Below the pieces are notes generated by a model. It did no database searches. It was not told the DNA's origin and worked only from the letters and a program-made list of their open reading frames with translations. Source: Sphingomonas citricola (GTDB taxonomy: Bacteria > Pseudomonadota > Alphaproteobacteria > Sphingomonadales > Sphingomonadaceae). From it: a DNA stretch of 64,000 nt. The stretch is from the NCBI RefSeq assembly GCF_019429535.1, contig NZ_JAHXZM010000002.1, positions 558,001-622,000 on the forward strand. Direction: 5' to 3'. The stretch's first letter is position 1; each line of letters begins with the position of its first letter. Position numbers and translations under genes: made by a program. Shown piece after piece: positions 28,999 through 39,859 of the stretch.

Positions 28999-29796
28999 TC
29001 AGCGTCCCGCGAACGTTGGCGCGCGCTTATCTAGGAACGAGCGCATGCCCTCCTGGAAATCGTCCGAGGCGAACAGCGGCAGCAATTGCAGATAGACGTG
29101 CTGGACGTGCGTCTCGAACGTCTCGTTCAGGCCCATCCGCATCATTCGTTTCGACGCCTGTACCGCGAGCGGCGCGTTGGCGGCGATCTCGCGCGCGATC
29201 TGCCGTGCCCGGACCAGCACCTCGTCATCGGGAACGACATGGTTGGCGAGGCCGAGCGCGAGGCTTTCGGCAGCGTCAAGCGTGCGGCCGGTGAAGATCA
29301 ACTCAGCCGCCTTTGCCCCGCCGATCATCCGCGGCAACAGCCAGGTCCCGCCCGATTCGGGGACGATCCCGCGTTTGACGAAGGGGGGGGCGAGCTTCGC
29401 ATTCTCGGCCATCACCCGGATATCGCAACCGATCGCGAGGTCCATGCCATAGCCCGCGGCCGAGCCGTTGAGCGCGCAGACGACAGGCTTGTCCATCGCG
29501 AACAGCACGGTCGGCGGTGCGGTGCGCAGGTCGATCGTCGGCGGGTGCCGCGCGTCGCTGGCACCGATCCCGTCGCCGCTCGTGGCGGCGTTGAGGTCGA
29601 GCCCGGCGCAGAACGCCCGCCCCGTGCCCGTCAGGATGACGACGCGCACCGCGGGATCGTCGTTCGCGCGCGTCAGCAACGCGCCAAGCATATCGAGCAT
29701 CGCGTGCGAGATCGTGTTGAGCCTCTCGGGCCGATCGAGCGTCAGCGTCGCAATACCATCCGCCACATCGTAGCGGACATCCTGATCGTCACTCAT
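28999..29796 (-). CDS. Enoyl-CoA hydratase/isomerase family protein
   Basis: Crotonase-fold enzyme acting on acyl-CoA. The 265 residues contain the CoA-binding/oxyanion segment GRAFCAGLDLNAA, the second oxyanion loop CALNGSAAGYGMDLAIGCDI, and Glu in RGIVPESGGTWLLPR at a catalytic position of hydratases. The exact substrate cannot be told. The start at 29796 (MSDDQDVRYDVADGIATLTL) has GGGGAGGATGG upstream; a GTG at 29817 would add seven residues. Confidence 0.9.
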   Translation of the reverse strand: MSDDQDVRYDVADGIATLTLDRPERLNTISHAMLDMLGALLTRANDDPAVRVVILTGTGRAFCAGLDLNAATSGDGIGASDARHPPTIDLRTAPPTVLFAMDKPVVCALNGSAAGYGMDLAIGCDIRVMAENAKLAPPFVKRGIVPESGGTWLLPRMIGGAKAAELIFTGRTLDAAESLALGLANHVVPDDEVLVRARQIAREIAANAPLAVQASKRMMRMGLNETFETHVQHVYLQLLPLFASDDFQEGMRSFLDKRAPTFAGR

Positions 29797-29861
29797 GGCA
29801 CCATCCTCCCCGGTCACGCCAGCGTTGTGCGGCAGACCGGGGCGAAGGTACAGCGGCTCGC

Positions 29862-32078
29862 CTACAGCGCGGCCTCGCTCGCCATCAGCGCGGGGAAGAA
29901 ACCCTCGTGCGCGCGGCGCAGGTCGGCGAGCGAGACCGCATAATCACCGTCGCGCAACTCGAAGATTACGCGCGCGCCGATCGCGCGCCCGAGCGGTTCG
30001 GCATCGATCCCGGCGTCGAGCGCGGATTGCAGGAAATCGAGCAAGGCATGGTCGTGGACCGTCGCGACATAGACGCCCTGATCCTCCGCGAAGAGCGAGG
30101 CGGCGGTATCGAACGGCAGCGCGCGGTCGATCATCGCGCCGATGTTGCCCGCGAGCGCCATCTCCGCGATCGTGACCGCCAGGCCACCGTCGGACACGTC
30201 GTGGACCGCGGAGAGCTGGCCTGCATCGATCGCGCGGCGGACGAAGTCGCCGGTGCGGCGCTCCGCGTCCAGGTCGACGCGCGGCGGCGGCCCTTCCTCG
30301 CGCGCGTGCAGTTCGCGCAGCCACAGCGACTGGCCGAGATCGCCGCGGCGCTTTCCGATGACGATGATGATGTCGCCCGCCTGCTTGAACGCGATCGTCG
30401 CGCTCTTGTCCCATCGCTTCAGCAGCCCGACGCCGCCGATCGCGGGGGTGGGCAGGATCGCCGAGCCACCGCCGGTCGCCTTCGACTCGTTATAGAGGCT
30501 GACGTTCCCCGACACGATCGGGAAATCGAGCGCGCGGCACGCCTCGCTCATCCCCTCCAGACATCCGACGATCTGCCCCATGATCTCCGGCCGCTGCGGG
30601 TTGGCGAAATTGAGGCAGTTGGTGACCGCGAGCGGCAATGCGCCGACTGCGGTCAGGTTGCGCCACGCCTCCGCCACCGCCTGCTTCCCGCCCTCGACCG
30701 GGTCGGCGTAGCAGTAGCGCGGGGTGCAGTCGGTGGTCATCGCCAGCGCCTTGGCGGTGCCGTGGACGCGCACGACCGCGGCATCGCCGCCGGGGCGCTG
30801 CACCGTGTCGGCGCCGACCATGTGGTCGTACTGCTCCCAGATCCAGCGGCGGCTGGCGATGTCGGGCGAACCCATCAACCTCAGCAGATCGGCGGCGGGG
30901 TCGCGGCACTCGGGCACGTTCACCAGCGCCTTGGCCGGCGGCGTGGGCACGTGCGGGCGGTCGTAGAGCGGCGCGTCGTCGGCGAGGGGGCCGAGCGGAA
31001 TGTCGCAGACGGTCTCGCCCTGCCATTTGAGCACCATCCGCCCGGTATCGGTGACGTGGCCGATGACCGCGAAGTCGAGCTCCCATTTCTCGAAGATCGC
31101 TTGCGCGAACGCCTCGCGGCCGGGTTTCAGCACCATGAGCATCCGCTCCTGGCTTTCCGACAGCATCATCTCGTACGGCGTCATGCCGGTTTCACGTTGC
31201 GGCACGTCGTCCATGATCAGTTCGATGCCGACGCCGCCCTTCGATGCCATCTCGACCGATGACGAGGTGAGCCCGGCCGCACCCATGTCCTGGATCGCGA
31301 CGATCGCGTCCGACGCCATCAATTCGAGGCACGCCTCGATCAACAGCTTCTCGGTAAAGGGATCGCCGACCTGGACGGTCGGGCGCTTGGCATCGGCATC
31401 CTCGCCGAAATCGGCCGAGGCCATCGTCGCGCCGTGGATGCCGTCGCGCCCGGTCTTCGACCCGACGTAAACGATCGGATTGCCGACGCCGGATGCGGCC
31501 GAATAGAAAATCTTGTCCGTGTCGGCGACGCCGACGGTCATCGCGTTGACGAGGATGTTGCCATCGTAGGCCGGGTGGAAGTTCACCTCGCCGCCGACCG
31601 TCGGCACGCCGACGCAATTGCCGTAGCCGCCGATACCGTGAACGACGCCCGAGATCAGGTGGCGCATCTTGGGGTGGTCGGGCCGCCCGAAGCGCAGCGC
31701 ATTCAGGTTCGCGACCGGGCGCGCGCCCATCGTGAACACGTCGCGCAGGATGCCGCCGACGCCGGTCGCCGCGCCCTGATAAGGCTCGATGTACGACGGG
31801 TGATTGTGCGACTCCATCTTGAAGATAGCCGCCTGGCCATCCCCGATGTCGATCACGCCGGCGTTCTCGCCCGGACCGCAGATCACCCAGGGCGCTTCCG
31901 TCGGCAACTTCTTCAGGTGGATGCGGCTCGACTTGTACGAGCAATGCTCGCTCCACATCACCGAGAAGATGCCGAGTTCGACGAGGTTCGGCTCGCGGCC
32001 GAGCGCGTGGAGCACGCGGTCATATTCCTCGGGCGACAGGCCGTGTTCGGCGACGATCTCGGGGGTAATCGAAGTCAT
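29862..32078 (-). CDS. purL: Phosphoribosylformylglycinamidine synthase subunit PurL
   Basis: ATP-dependent synthase of purine biosynthesis, small (PurQ/PurS-dependent) type. The 738 residues include [60 protein letters not shown] and, in the C-terminal half, [23 protein letters not shown] motifs. No glutaminase domain is present, so separate PurQ and PurS are needed; they are not in this window. The ATG at 32078 ([20 protein letters not shown]) is chosen over one four codons upstream. Confidence 0.96.
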   Translation of the reverse strand: MTSITPEIVAEHGLSPEEYDRVLHALGREPNLVELGIFSVMWSEHCSYKSSRIHLKKLPTEAPWVICGPGENAGVIDIGDGQAAIFKMESHNHPSYIEPYQGAATGVGGILRDVFTMGARPVANLNALRFGRPDHPKMRHLISGVVHGIGGYGNCVGVPTVGGEVNFHPAYDGNILVNAMTVGVADTDKIFYSAASGVGNPIVYVGSKTGRDGIHGATMASADFGEDADAKRPTVQVGDPFTEKLLIEACLELMASDAIVAIQDMGAAGLTSSSVEMASKGGVGIELIMDDVPQRETGMTPYEMMLSESQERMLMVLKPGREAFAQAIFEKWELDFAVIGHVTDTGRMVLKWQGETVCDIPLGPLADDAPLYDRPHVPTPPAKALVNVPECRDPAADLLRLMGSPDIASRRWIWEQYDHMVGADTVQRPGGDAAVVRVHGTAKALAMTTDCTPRYCYADPVEGGKQAVAEAWRNLTAVGALPLAVTNCLNFANPQRPEIMGQIVGCLEGMSEACRALDFPIVSGNVSLYNESKATGGGSAILPTPAIGGVGLLKRWDKSATIAFKQAGDIIIVIGKRRGDLGQSLWLRELHAREEGPPPRVDLDAERRTGDFVRRAIDAGQLSAVHDVSDGGLAVTIAEMALAGNIGAMIDRALPFDTAASLFAEDQGVYVATVHDHALLDFLQSALDAGIDAEPLGRAIGARVIFELRDGDYAVSLADLRRAHEGFFPALMASEAAL

Positions 32079-32166
32079 GTGGGCGCGCATAGCGGGGGAG
32101 GCGTGCCGATGCCAGCGCAGCCGATCGTGATGTTCGCGCGTTCCTGTCTGAGAAGGAGAATATCCG

Positions 32167-32280
32167 ATGACCGATCCGACCGAGCTGACGCCCGAGGAAC
32201 TGAAAGACGTCGCCGCCGAGGAAGAGCACGAAGGCGTGGTCGATCAGCAGAGCGCGAACGAGGCCGCGACCGAGGGCTGA
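32167..32280 (+). CDS. Small acidic protein, 37 residues
   Basis: The frame reads [20 protein letters not shown] and ends NEAATEG. About a third of the residues are Asp or Glu and there is no Cys or hydrophobic helix. A strong ribosome binding site (AGAAGGAGAA, AAGGAG 8 bases before ATG) supports real translation. It lies in the divergent gap after purL and ends 21 bases before the convergent phospholipase D gene. No family recognised. Confidence 0.6.
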   Translation: MTDPTELTPEELKDVAAEEEHEGVVDQQSANEAATEG

Positions 32281-32301
32281 GCCGCGGCGCGGGCCTCTCG
32301 G

Positions 32302-33732
32302 TCAGCGGCGGCGGTGCCGACGACGCTTGAGACGACGCAGCAATCCGCGTTTCTCGAACGCCTCGAACATCTCCGCCGGGCCCTCGGGATCGAGCACCTC
32401 GTTCTCGGCGAGCCACGCCTCGACACCATTCAGATCGGGAATTTCGTACGGGATCAGCGTCTTGCCGTCGCCGCGCAGCCGCTCGATCGTGGCGATCAAT
32501 CCGTCGCGCCTTATGCCGCCGCTGACCTGCGCCACCTCGACTGCAAGGTGTTCGGCAAGCAGGTCGTCGCGGATCGCCGCGATCCGATCACCGTCGTCCG
32601 CGATCGTCACGTCGCATTCGGTGTCCAGCCGCAGCGAACGGTTGTTGAAGTTGGACGAGCCTATGCGGATCACGTCGTCGTCGATCACCATCACCTTGGC
32701 ATGGCAGTAGATGCCGGTGCCGTCGGTCGTCACCGGATGATACATGCGAAACCGCTTGGCATGGTCGCGGTGCTGCAATTCGGCGACTAGCCGGGCGCGC
32801 GCGGTGTCCATCGCGATCGGTTCCAGCCAGCCTTGCGCGCTCGTCGGATTGATGACGACGATCTCGGGCGGATCGGGCTCGGCGAGACGCTTGGCGATCG
32901 CCTCGGCGATGCGGCGCGAGGCGAAATACTGGCTCTCGGCGTAGATGCGATGCTTCGCGCGCGCGATCAGCGCGAGGTAGAGTTCCTCGATCTCTAGAAT
33001 TTCCTCCTGCCCGTCGTGCAACGGTTGCGAGCGGGAGATGGCGACGTCAACGTCGGAGAATTCGACGGGCAGGCTTTCGGGCCAGCATTCGCCGATGTGC
33101 GACGGCGGCGTGATCTCGCCACCACCCGCGATCATCCACCGCGCGCGGCACAACTCACCGAGCGCGCGCGCAACCGGACCCTGGAGCGCGGTGGTGACAT
33201 CGTGCCACGGCTTGTACGAGAAGCCGTTGGGCGAGCGGCGGCGATCGTCGTCCGCGACATGGTCGCGCGTATCCCAGCGCTCGTCGGTCATGTCGATCCC
33301 GCCGCAGAATGCCATGCAATCGTCGATCACGACGATCTTCTGGTGTTGCGACGCGGCGGTCGGGTGGTGGCCGTCGAGCTTCAGGTGGATGCGTTTCTCG
33401 CGGAAGCGCCAGCGCGTCAGCATCCACAGGGTGCGCCCGCGAAACAGCGTCTTGATCGCGCCCTTGTCCCAGCGAAGAATATAGACCTGGAGCGTCGGGG
33501 TACGCTTCACCAGCCACTGGATGAAGTCGCCGACCGTCGTCGGCGCCTCGGGATGATCGTCTTCGTAGGCGAGCGTGATTCGCGCGTCGAAATCCCAGCC
33601 GACCAGCATGATCTGCTGCTTGGCATTCAGCATCGCCTCGCGCGCGACGCGGAAGTAGGCGTCGGCATCGATGATCACCGCGGCCCTCGTCGCGCGCTCG
33701 ACGCGCCAGCGGGTCTTCTCCGGCAGCGTCAC
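32302..33732 (-). CDS. Phospholipase D-like / cardiolipin synthase-like protein
   Basis: Enzyme of the PLD superfamily with two HKD motifs: HQKIVVIDD at residues 130-138 followed by FCGGIDM, and HAKVMVIDDDVIRIGSSNFN starting at residue 344. The 476 residues have no hydrophobic N-terminal helices of the classical Cls type, and the C-terminus ends in a strongly basic tail (KRGLLRRLKRRRHRRR), which could bind membrane or nucleic acid. A phosphatidyltransferase or phospholipase role is likely. Its start overlaps the arsC-like stop by four bases. Confidence 0.87.
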   Translation of the reverse strand: MTLPEKTRWRVERATRAAVIIDADAYFRVAREAMLNAKQQIMLVGWDFDARITLAYEDDHPEAPTTVGDFIQWLVKRTPTLQVYILRWDKGAIKTLFRGRTLWMLTRWRFREKRIHLKLDGHHPTAASQHQKIVVIDDCMAFCGGIDMTDERWDTRDHVADDDRRRSPNGFSYKPWHDVTTALQGPVARALGELCRARWMIAGGGEITPPSHIGECWPESLPVEFSDVDVAISRSQPLHDGQEEILEIEELYLALIARAKHRIYAESQYFASRRIAEAIAKRLAEPDPPEIVVINPTSAQGWLEPIAMDTARARLVAELQHRDHAKRFRMYHPVTTDGTGIYCHAKVMVIDDDVIRIGSSNFNNRSLRLDTECDVTIADDGDRIAAIRDDLLAEHLAVEVAQVSGGIRRDGLIATIERLRGDGKTLIPYEIPDLNGVEAWLAENEVLDPEGPAEMFEAFEKRGLLRRLKRRRHRRR

Positions 33733-34049
33733 AGGATCGCCCGGATCGCGGAGGGCGGGCGGCCGAGGCGCACGCCCTTGTCGGTCTCGACGAGCGGACG
33801 CTCGATCGTGCGCGGGTCACGCACCATCAGGTCGAGCGCGGCGGCGTCATCGGCGACGGCCGGCGCATCCTTGCGCAGCGCGTCGCGCGGATTGATCCCG
33901 GCGACCGCGTAGAGCCGAGTAAGTTCGTCGCGCGTCGGCGGCTGCTTGAGATAGTCGATCACCGTCACCTCGGCGTTCGCCCCGTGAAGGATTGCGAGCG
34001 CCTCGCGCGATTTGGAACAGCGTGGGTTGTGGAGGATCGTCGCCTTCAT
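33729..34049 (-). CDS. arsC: Arsenate reductase family protein (glutaredoxin type)
   Basis: Thioredoxin-fold reductase of the ArsC family. The 106 residues start MKATILHNPRCSKSREALAI with the catalytic-type Cys11 in HNPRCSKSR, and contain MVRDPRTIERPLVETDKGVR with conserved arginines. The start at 34049 is the family N-terminus; the upstream extension to 34133 is discarded. No arsenite pump or ArsR regulator is adjacent, so arsenic resistance is unproven. Translationally coupled to the PLD gene downstream. Confidence 0.85.
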   Translation of the reverse strand: MKATILHNPRCSKSREALAILHGANAEVTVIDYLKQPPTRDELTRLYAVAGINPRDALRKDAPAVADDAAALDLMVRDPRTIERPLVETDKGVRLGRPPSAIRAIL

Positions 34050-34130
34050 CGCCGGGTCTCGTGCATGACGCCTTCTACTGCGCATCGGTCGGCGGTCCAG
34101 AGCGTCACGGTCTTGTGCGTGCGTACGCAA

Positions 34131-34166
34131 CAAAAAGCCGGGGCAAGCTCAACGACTTGCCCCGGC
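34131..34166 (-). terminator. Intrinsic terminator of the acc operon
   Basis: On the minus strand GCCGGGGCAAG and CTTGCCCCGGC form a perfect 11-bp stem with an 8-base loop, followed by TTTTTG. It lies 25 bases after the accC stop. Confidence 0.85.
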
Positions 34167-34190
34167 GATAATCTTTCTCGCTGATGCAGA

Positions 34191-35543
<1,353 letters not shown>

Positions 35544-35549
35544 GCGTGC

Positions 35550-36038
35550 TTACTCGACCACCACGAGCGGCTGGTCGAACTCGACCGGCTGGCCGTTGTC
35601 GACCAGCACCGCCTTGACCGTGCCCGCTGACGGCGCCGTGATCGGGTTCATCACCTTCATCGCCTCGACGATCAGCAGCGTGTCGCCCGCCGCCACGGTT
35701 TGCCCGACGCTCGCGAACGGCTTAGCACCCGGTTCGGCCGCCAGATAGACGGTGCCGACCATCGGCGAGCGCACGGCGTTGGCGTGATCGGGCGCGGACG
35801 GGCCGGCGTTGTCGACCTGGGGCGCAGCGGCGGGAGCCGGGGCGGGCGCAGGCGCGGCGGCATAGTGCATCGGCGCGGCGGCGACCTGCGCCGCTTTCCG
35901 CGCGACGCGGATCTTGCGATCGCCGTCCTCAACCTCAATCTCGGTCAATTGCGTGGTGTCAAGCAACTCGGCGAGCTGGCGCACGAGGTTCACGTCGACC
36001 TGCATTGCCCCGCCATTTGCGTCATTCATGTCGGCCAT
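35550..36038 (-). CDS. accB: Acetyl-CoA carboxylase biotin carboxyl carrier protein
   Basis: Carries biotin between AccC and the carboxyltransferase. The 162 residues have an N-terminal dimerisation part ([20 protein letters not shown]), an Ala/Pro-rich flexible linker (about residues 50-80) and the biotinyl domain with EAMKVMNPI, Lys128 being the predicted biotinylated residue. Start at 36038 ([13 protein letters not shown]) has AAGGGGAATCAAGG upstream. Operon aroQ-accB-accC on the minus strand. Confidence 0.96.
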   Translation of the reverse strand: MADMNDANGGAMQVDVNLVRQLAELLDTTQLTEIEVEDGDRKIRVARKAAQVAAAPMHYAAAPAPAPAPAAAPQVDNAGPSAPDHANAVRSPMVGTVYLAAEPGAKPFASVGQTVAAGDTLLIVEAMKVMNPITAPSAGTVKAVLVDNGQPVEFDQPLVVVE

Positions 36039-36072
36039 CAGCCTTGATTCCCCTTCAAGGGCGCGCGCTGTG

Positions 36073-36519
36073 TCAGAACTGTGCCGCCGCTTCAAGCGCG
36101 AGGGCGTAGGACAGCGCGCCGAATCCCGCAATGGTTCCGCGCGCGGCACGACTGACGAACGAGGTGTGGCGGAATTCCTCGCGCGTGTGCGGGTTGGACA
36201 GGTGGACCTCGATCACCGGCGTGCGGATCGCCTTGATCGCGTCGTGGATCGCGATCGAGGTGTGGGTGAACGCTCCCGCGTTCAGGATCACCGCGCGTGC
36301 GTCATATGCCTGCGCCTCGTGTAGCCAGTCGACCAGATGCCCCTCGTGGTTCGACTGCCGCAGGTCGATCGCGAGCCCGAGCTCGCGTGCGCGATCCTCC
36401 AGCCGCCCGGCGATGTCGTCGAGCGTGTCGTGGCCGTAGATCTCCGGCTCGCGCGTACCGAGCAGGTTCAAATTGGGGCCGTTCAGCACGTAAACGGTGG
36501 CGTGGTCGGGTGCGGGCAT
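36073..36519 (-). CDS. aroQ: 3-dehydroquinate dehydratase, type II
   Basis: Shikimate-pathway enzyme. The 148 residues contain the type II signature [17 protein letters not shown] with the catalytic Arg and Tyr of the flexible lid, [31 protein letters not shown] segment and the [13 protein letters not shown] motif. First gene of the aroQ-accB-accC operon, a common arrangement. Divergent from thiS-thiG. Confidence 0.96.
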   Translation of the reverse strand: MPAPDHATVYVLNGPNLNLLGTREPEIYGHDTLDDIAGRLEDRARELGLAIDLRQSNHEGHLVDWLHEAQAYDARAVILNAGAFTHTSIAIHDAIKAIRTPVIEVHLSNPHTREEFRHTSFVSRAARGTIAGFGALSYALALEAAAQF

Positions 36520-36687
36520 GGGCTGCTTTCTTGAACAAGGGGCAGGGGGGGATTAGGTGCCGGTGCATCACCGCGCTAGCCCGCTTGCCCGTTCGTTGTC
36601 GAAGGGCCGCGCTCCGTTTCGCCGGGAAGGCGGGGCGTGGGGCCAGCGATCATCCAGCCCGACGACGGACGGGGGCGTGCGCCCTCG

Positions 36688-37734
36688 ATGCACATGACCA
36701 TGCCCCATTCCGACGGAACCGTCTCGATTGTCGTCAACGGCGAGCACAAGCGCGTGAAGGCGGGGTTGTCGATCGCTGCACTCGCCGAGCAACTCGGGCT
36801 GGTGCCGGAGAAGGTGGCGGTGGAACGCAACCTCGAGATCGTGCCGCGCTCGACGCTGGCGCAGGTCTGCGTCGAGGACGGCGATGAGCTGGAGATCGTC
36901 CATTTTGTCGGCGGTGGCGACCATCCGGTCGCGGGGGGCGGCGGCGATCACGCGAAGCCGATCGCGGACGACACGTGGAGCGTCGCGGGCAAGACCTTCC
37001 GGTCGCGGCTGATCGTCGGCACGGGCAAGTACAAGGATTTCGCGCAGAACGCCGCCGCGCTCGAGGCGTCGGGCGCGGAGATGGTCACGGTCGCGGTGCG
37101 CCGCGTCAACGTGTCCGATCCGACTGCACCGATGCTGACCGACTTCATCGATCCCGCGCGCGTCACCTATCTGCCTAACACCGCGGGCTGTTTCACGGCC
37201 GACGAGGCGATCCGCACGCTCCGGCTGGCGCGCGAGGCGGGCGGCTGGGATCTGGTCAAGCTGGAGGTGCTGGGTGAGGCGCGAACGCTCTACCCCGACA
37301 TGCGCGAAACGCTGAAGGCGACCGAGGTGCTGGTGCGCGAGGGTTTCAAGCCAATGGTCTATTGCGTCGACGATCCAATCGCGGCGAAGCAATTGGAAGA
37401 GGCGGGTGCGGTCGCGATCATGCCGCTCGGCGCGCCGATCGGGTCGGGGTTGGGCATCCAGAACCGGGTCACGATCCGGCTGATCGTCGAAGGCGCCAAG
37501 GTGCCGGTCGTCGTCGACGCGGGGGTCGGATGCGCATCCGACGCTGCGATCGCGATGGAGCTGGGCTGCGACGCGGTCTTGATGAACACGGCGATCGCCG
37601 AGGCGAAGGACCCGATCATGATGGCGGCTGCGATGAAGGCGGCGGTCGAGGCGGGGCGGATGAGCTACCGGGCCGGGCGCATGGGGCAACGCCGCTATGC
37701 CGACCCGTCGAGCCCGCTCGCGGGCCTGATCTGA
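36688..37734 (+). CDS. thiG: Fused sulfur carrier ThiS - thiazole synthase ThiG
   Basis: Makes the thiazole phosphate of thiamine. From the ATG at 36688 the product is 348 residues. Residues 10-77 are ThiS-like ([33 protein letters not shown]) ending in VHFVGGG, followed by a Gly-rich linker and, from about residue 95, complete ThiG with K191 in [10 protein letters not shown] as the predicted Schiff-base lysine and the [20 protein letters not shown] segment. In most bacteria ThiS is separate and its Gly-Gly end is free. Starts at 36694 or 36700 are also possible. No TPP riboswitch was seen upstream. Confidence 0.94.
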   Translation: MHMTMPHSDGTVSIVVNGEHKRVKAGLSIAALAEQLGLVPEKVAVERNLEIVPRSTLAQVCVEDGDELEIVHFVGGGDHPVAGGGGDHAKPIADDTWSVAGKTFRSRLIVGTGKYKDFAQNAAALEASGAEMVTVAVRRVNVSDPTAPMLTDFIDPARVTYLPNTAGCFTADEAIRTLRLAREAGGWDLVKLEVLGEARTLYPDMRETLKATEVLVREGFKPMVYCVDDPIAAKQLEEAGAVAIMPLGAPIGSGLGIQNRVTIRLIVEGAKVPVVVDAGVGCASDAAIAMELGCDAVLMNTAIAEAKDPIMMAAAMKAAVEAGRMSYRAGRMGQRRYADPSSPLAGLI

Positions 37735-37748
37735 ATCAAACCGGGCGC

Positions 37749-37773
37749 GGAACAACCCACGGGCATCCTCGTT
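37749..37773 (+). promoter_or_regulatory. EcfG-type general stress promoter of csbD
   Basis: GGAAC (37749-37753) and CGTT (37770-37773) are separated by exactly 16 bases, the established consensus of the alphaproteobacterial general-stress sigma factor EcfG (GGAAC-N16/17-CGTT). It lies 47 bases before the csbD start. About one perfect match is expected by chance in a window this size, so the position before a stress-type gene is the main support. Confidence 0.65.
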
Positions 37774-37819
37774 TCCTCCTCACCGGGTTCAATCAGCCTG
37801 AAACGAAGGAGTAATCGCG

Positions 37820-38002
37820 ATGGGTGAACTGACCGACAAGATCAAGGGCAACGTAAACGAGCTGGTCGGCAAGGCCAAGGAAGCTCTCGGCGAGCACAAC
37901 AACGACGCCAGCCTGAAGGCCGAAGGCGAAGCCCAGCAGGCCAAGGGCAAGGGCGAGCAGATGAAGGGCAGCGTCAAGGGCGCGCTTGGCGACGACATCT
38001 GA
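37820..38002 (+). CDS. csbD: CsbD family stress protein
   Basis: A 60-residue hydrophilic protein: MGELTDKIKGNVNELVGKAK, then EALGEHNNDASLKAEGEAQQ and a Lys/Gly-rich end. This is the CsbD pattern (D-K-I-K-G-x-x-x-x-x-x-G-K-A-K), proteins induced by general stress in several bacteria with unknown mechanism. AACGAAGGAGTAATCGCG gives a strong ribosome binding site. An EcfG-type promoter lies upstream and an intrinsic terminator downstream, so it is a single-gene unit. Confidence 0.93.
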   Translation: MGELTDKIKGNVNELVGKAKEALGEHNNDASLKAEGEAQQAKGKGEQMKGSVKGALGDDI

Positions 38003-38023
38003 TCGCAGCGATCATTCGCTTAT

Positions 38024-38064
38024 GAAGGGGCCGCTCCACGTCGTGGGGCGGCCCTTCTTCTTTG
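38024..38064 (+). terminator. Intrinsic terminator after csbD
   Basis: GAAGGGGCCGCTCCA pairs with TGGGGCGGCCCTTC, with one bulge and one wobble, around loop CGTCG, followed by TTCTTT. Between it and the convergent gene at 38099 is another hairpin (CGGCGGGA/TCCCGCCG, 38071-38093). Confidence 0.7.
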
Positions 38065-38070
38065 CGCCTA

Positions 38071-38093
38071 CGGCGGGATAACTGCTCCCGCCG
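38071..38093. repeat. CGGCGGGA..TCCCGCCG hairpin
   Basis: An 8-bp perfect inverted repeat with loop TAACTGC between the convergent csbD and TPP-enzyme genes. Its GCGGGA/TCCCGC core matches the hairpins at 1109 and 17920. Confidence 0.4.
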
Positions 38094-38098
38094 ACCGA

Positions 38099-39760
38099 TC
38101 AACGGTTGCGAATCGCCTCTAGCGTCGTCGCCGCGGTGATGACTTCGACGTCGGTCTTCAGGTGGAGCAATCGGACGCCACCCTGCGCCATCGCGCGGTC
38201 GAGTGCGGGCGCGAAATCGGCAGTCGCTTCGACCGTCTCCGACCAGCAGCCGTACGCCCGCGCGAGCGCGGCGAAGTCGGGATTGTGCAATCGGGTGGCC
38301 GAGACGCGCCGAGGAAACTCGCGCTCCTGATGCATGCGGATCGTGCCATAGGCGCCGTTGTCGACGACGATGACCAGCAGCGATGCGTCGTGCTGGACCG
38401 CAGTTGCCAGTTCCTGACCGTTCATCAGGAAGTCGCCGTCTCCCGCCACCGCAACCACCATGCGCTCCGGCCGCCGCAAGCTTGCGGCGACCGCCGCTGG
38501 AACGCCGTATCCCATCGCGCCTGACGTAGGGGCAAGCTGCGTGCCCGGCCCTGCATAGCGCCAATAACGGTGCCACCAGCCCGAGAAATTACCCGCGCCG
38601 TTGCAGATGATCGTGTCGGCGGGCAGCCGCTCGCGCATGGCCGCGACGCAGGGGCCGAGATCGAGCGCGACGCCTTCGCGCGGCGCGGGCGTGGTCCACG
38701 CCTCATATTCCGCGCGCGCGTCCGACGCGGCCGGGTGCGCAGGGCCGTCGAGTGCGAGAAGCGCCTCGGCAAACTCCGCCATGCCGGCACAGATCGCGAG
38801 GTCGGTGCGGTATGTCATGCCCAGCTCGTTGGCGTCGGGATGGACGTGGACCAGCCGCTGGCCCGAATGGTCGGGCGTGACGAGCGTGTAGCCGTCGGTC
38901 GTCGCCTCCCCAAGCCGAGGGCCGACGACCAGCAGCAGATCGGCGGCCTTCACCCGCGCAACGAGCCTGGGGTTGGGGCCGTAACCGAGATTGCCGGCAT
39001 AAGCGGGGCAGTCGTTCGGCACCGCATCCTGCCGCCGGAATGCGGCGACGAGCGGCACGCCGACACGGTCGGCCCAGGCTGCAATGTCCTCGGCGGCGCG
39101 CTCGTCCCAGCCCGCGCCACCGAGAATCGCGACGGGGCGCTCCGCGGTCGCGAGTAGGTCGGCAAGCTGCGCCATGGCGGCCGCGTCGGGCGCCTGCGCG
39201 GCTCGCTCGACGCGCGGTCGGTCGATTGCCTCGACCCGGTCGAGCAGCATGTCCTCGGGCAGTGCGAGCACGACGGGGCCGGGACGCCCGTTCATCGCGA
39301 CCGAATAGGCGCGCGCGACATATTCGGGGATACGGCGCGCATCATCGATCCGCGCGACCCATTTGGCGACCGGCGCGAACATCGCCTCGAAATTGATCTC
39401 CTGAAACGCCTCGCGGTCGCGCGTGCCGCGGTCGACGTCGCCGACGAACAGGATCATCGGCTGCGAATCCTGCCGGGCGACGTGGACGCCGATGCTGGCG
39501 TTCGTCGCGCCCGGCCCGCGCGTCACGAACGCAATGCCGGGGCGGTGCGTCAGTGCGCCGTCGGCGCAAGCCATGAACGCGACTCCGCCTTCCTGTCGGC
39601 ATACGACGGTGTCGATCGCGGGCGCGTCGTGCAGCGCGTCGAGCACCGCGAGGAAACTCTCCCCCGGCACGGTGAAGATCCGCTCGCATCCTTGCGCGAC
39701 GAGTTGGTCGACGAGGATGCGGCCACCGGTCCGGCTCTTTTGAATTTCGATGGTCTCCAT
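38099..39760 (-). CDS. Thiamine-diphosphate-dependent enzyme, acetolactate synthase-like
   Basis: The 553 residues have the three-domain plan of the family: the pyrimidine domain with the conserved Glu in FTVPGESFLAVLDAL, a central domain (AILGGAGWDERAAEDIAAWA) and the diphosphate domain with GDGDFLMNGQELATAVQHDA (GDG...N metal motif) and VDNGAYGTIRMHQ. It could be an acetolactate synthase-like, benzoylformate decarboxylase-like or oxo-acid decarboxylase enzyme; no regulatory subunit (ilvH) lies nearby, so valine synthesis is doubtful. Monocistronic. The start at 39760 is the first ATG of the frame. Confidence 0.87.
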   Translation of the reverse strand: METIEIQKSRTGGRILVDQLVAQGCERIFTVPGESFLAVLDALHDAPAIDTVVCRQEGGVAFMACADGALTHRPGIAFVTRGPGATNASIGVHVARQDSQPMILFVGDVDRGTRDREAFQEINFEAMFAPVAKWVARIDDARRIPEYVARAYSVAMNGRPGPVVLALPEDMLLDRVEAIDRPRVERAAQAPDAAAMAQLADLLATAERPVAILGGAGWDERAAEDIAAWADRVGVPLVAAFRRQDAVPNDCPAYAGNLGYGPNPRLVARVKAADLLLVVGPRLGEATTDGYTLVTPDHSGQRLVHVHPDANELGMTYRTDLAICAGMAEFAEALLALDGPAHPAASDARAEYEAWTTPAPREGVALDLGPCVAAMRERLPADTIICNGAGNFSGWWHRYWRYAGPGTQLAPTSGAMGYGVPAAVAASLRRPERMVVAVAGDGDFLMNGQELATAVQHDASLLVIVVDNGAYGTIRMHQEREFPRRVSATRLHNPDFAALARAYGCWSETVEATADFAPALDRAMAQGGVRLLHLKTDVEVITAATTLEAIRNR

Positions 39761-39859
39761 GACCGGTGCCTAGCCCGTGCGGCGTCGTGGCAGCAAGCGC
39801 TTGCGCTTCGCCGCAACGTGCCCGATCCTCCCCGGCAAAAGAGCGAGAGGATCACGATC

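Noticed and set aside
36520..36687. Possible TPP riboswitch before thiS-thiG
   Set aside because: The conserved CTGAGA-type core and paired arms of the Thi box were not found in the 168-base gap.
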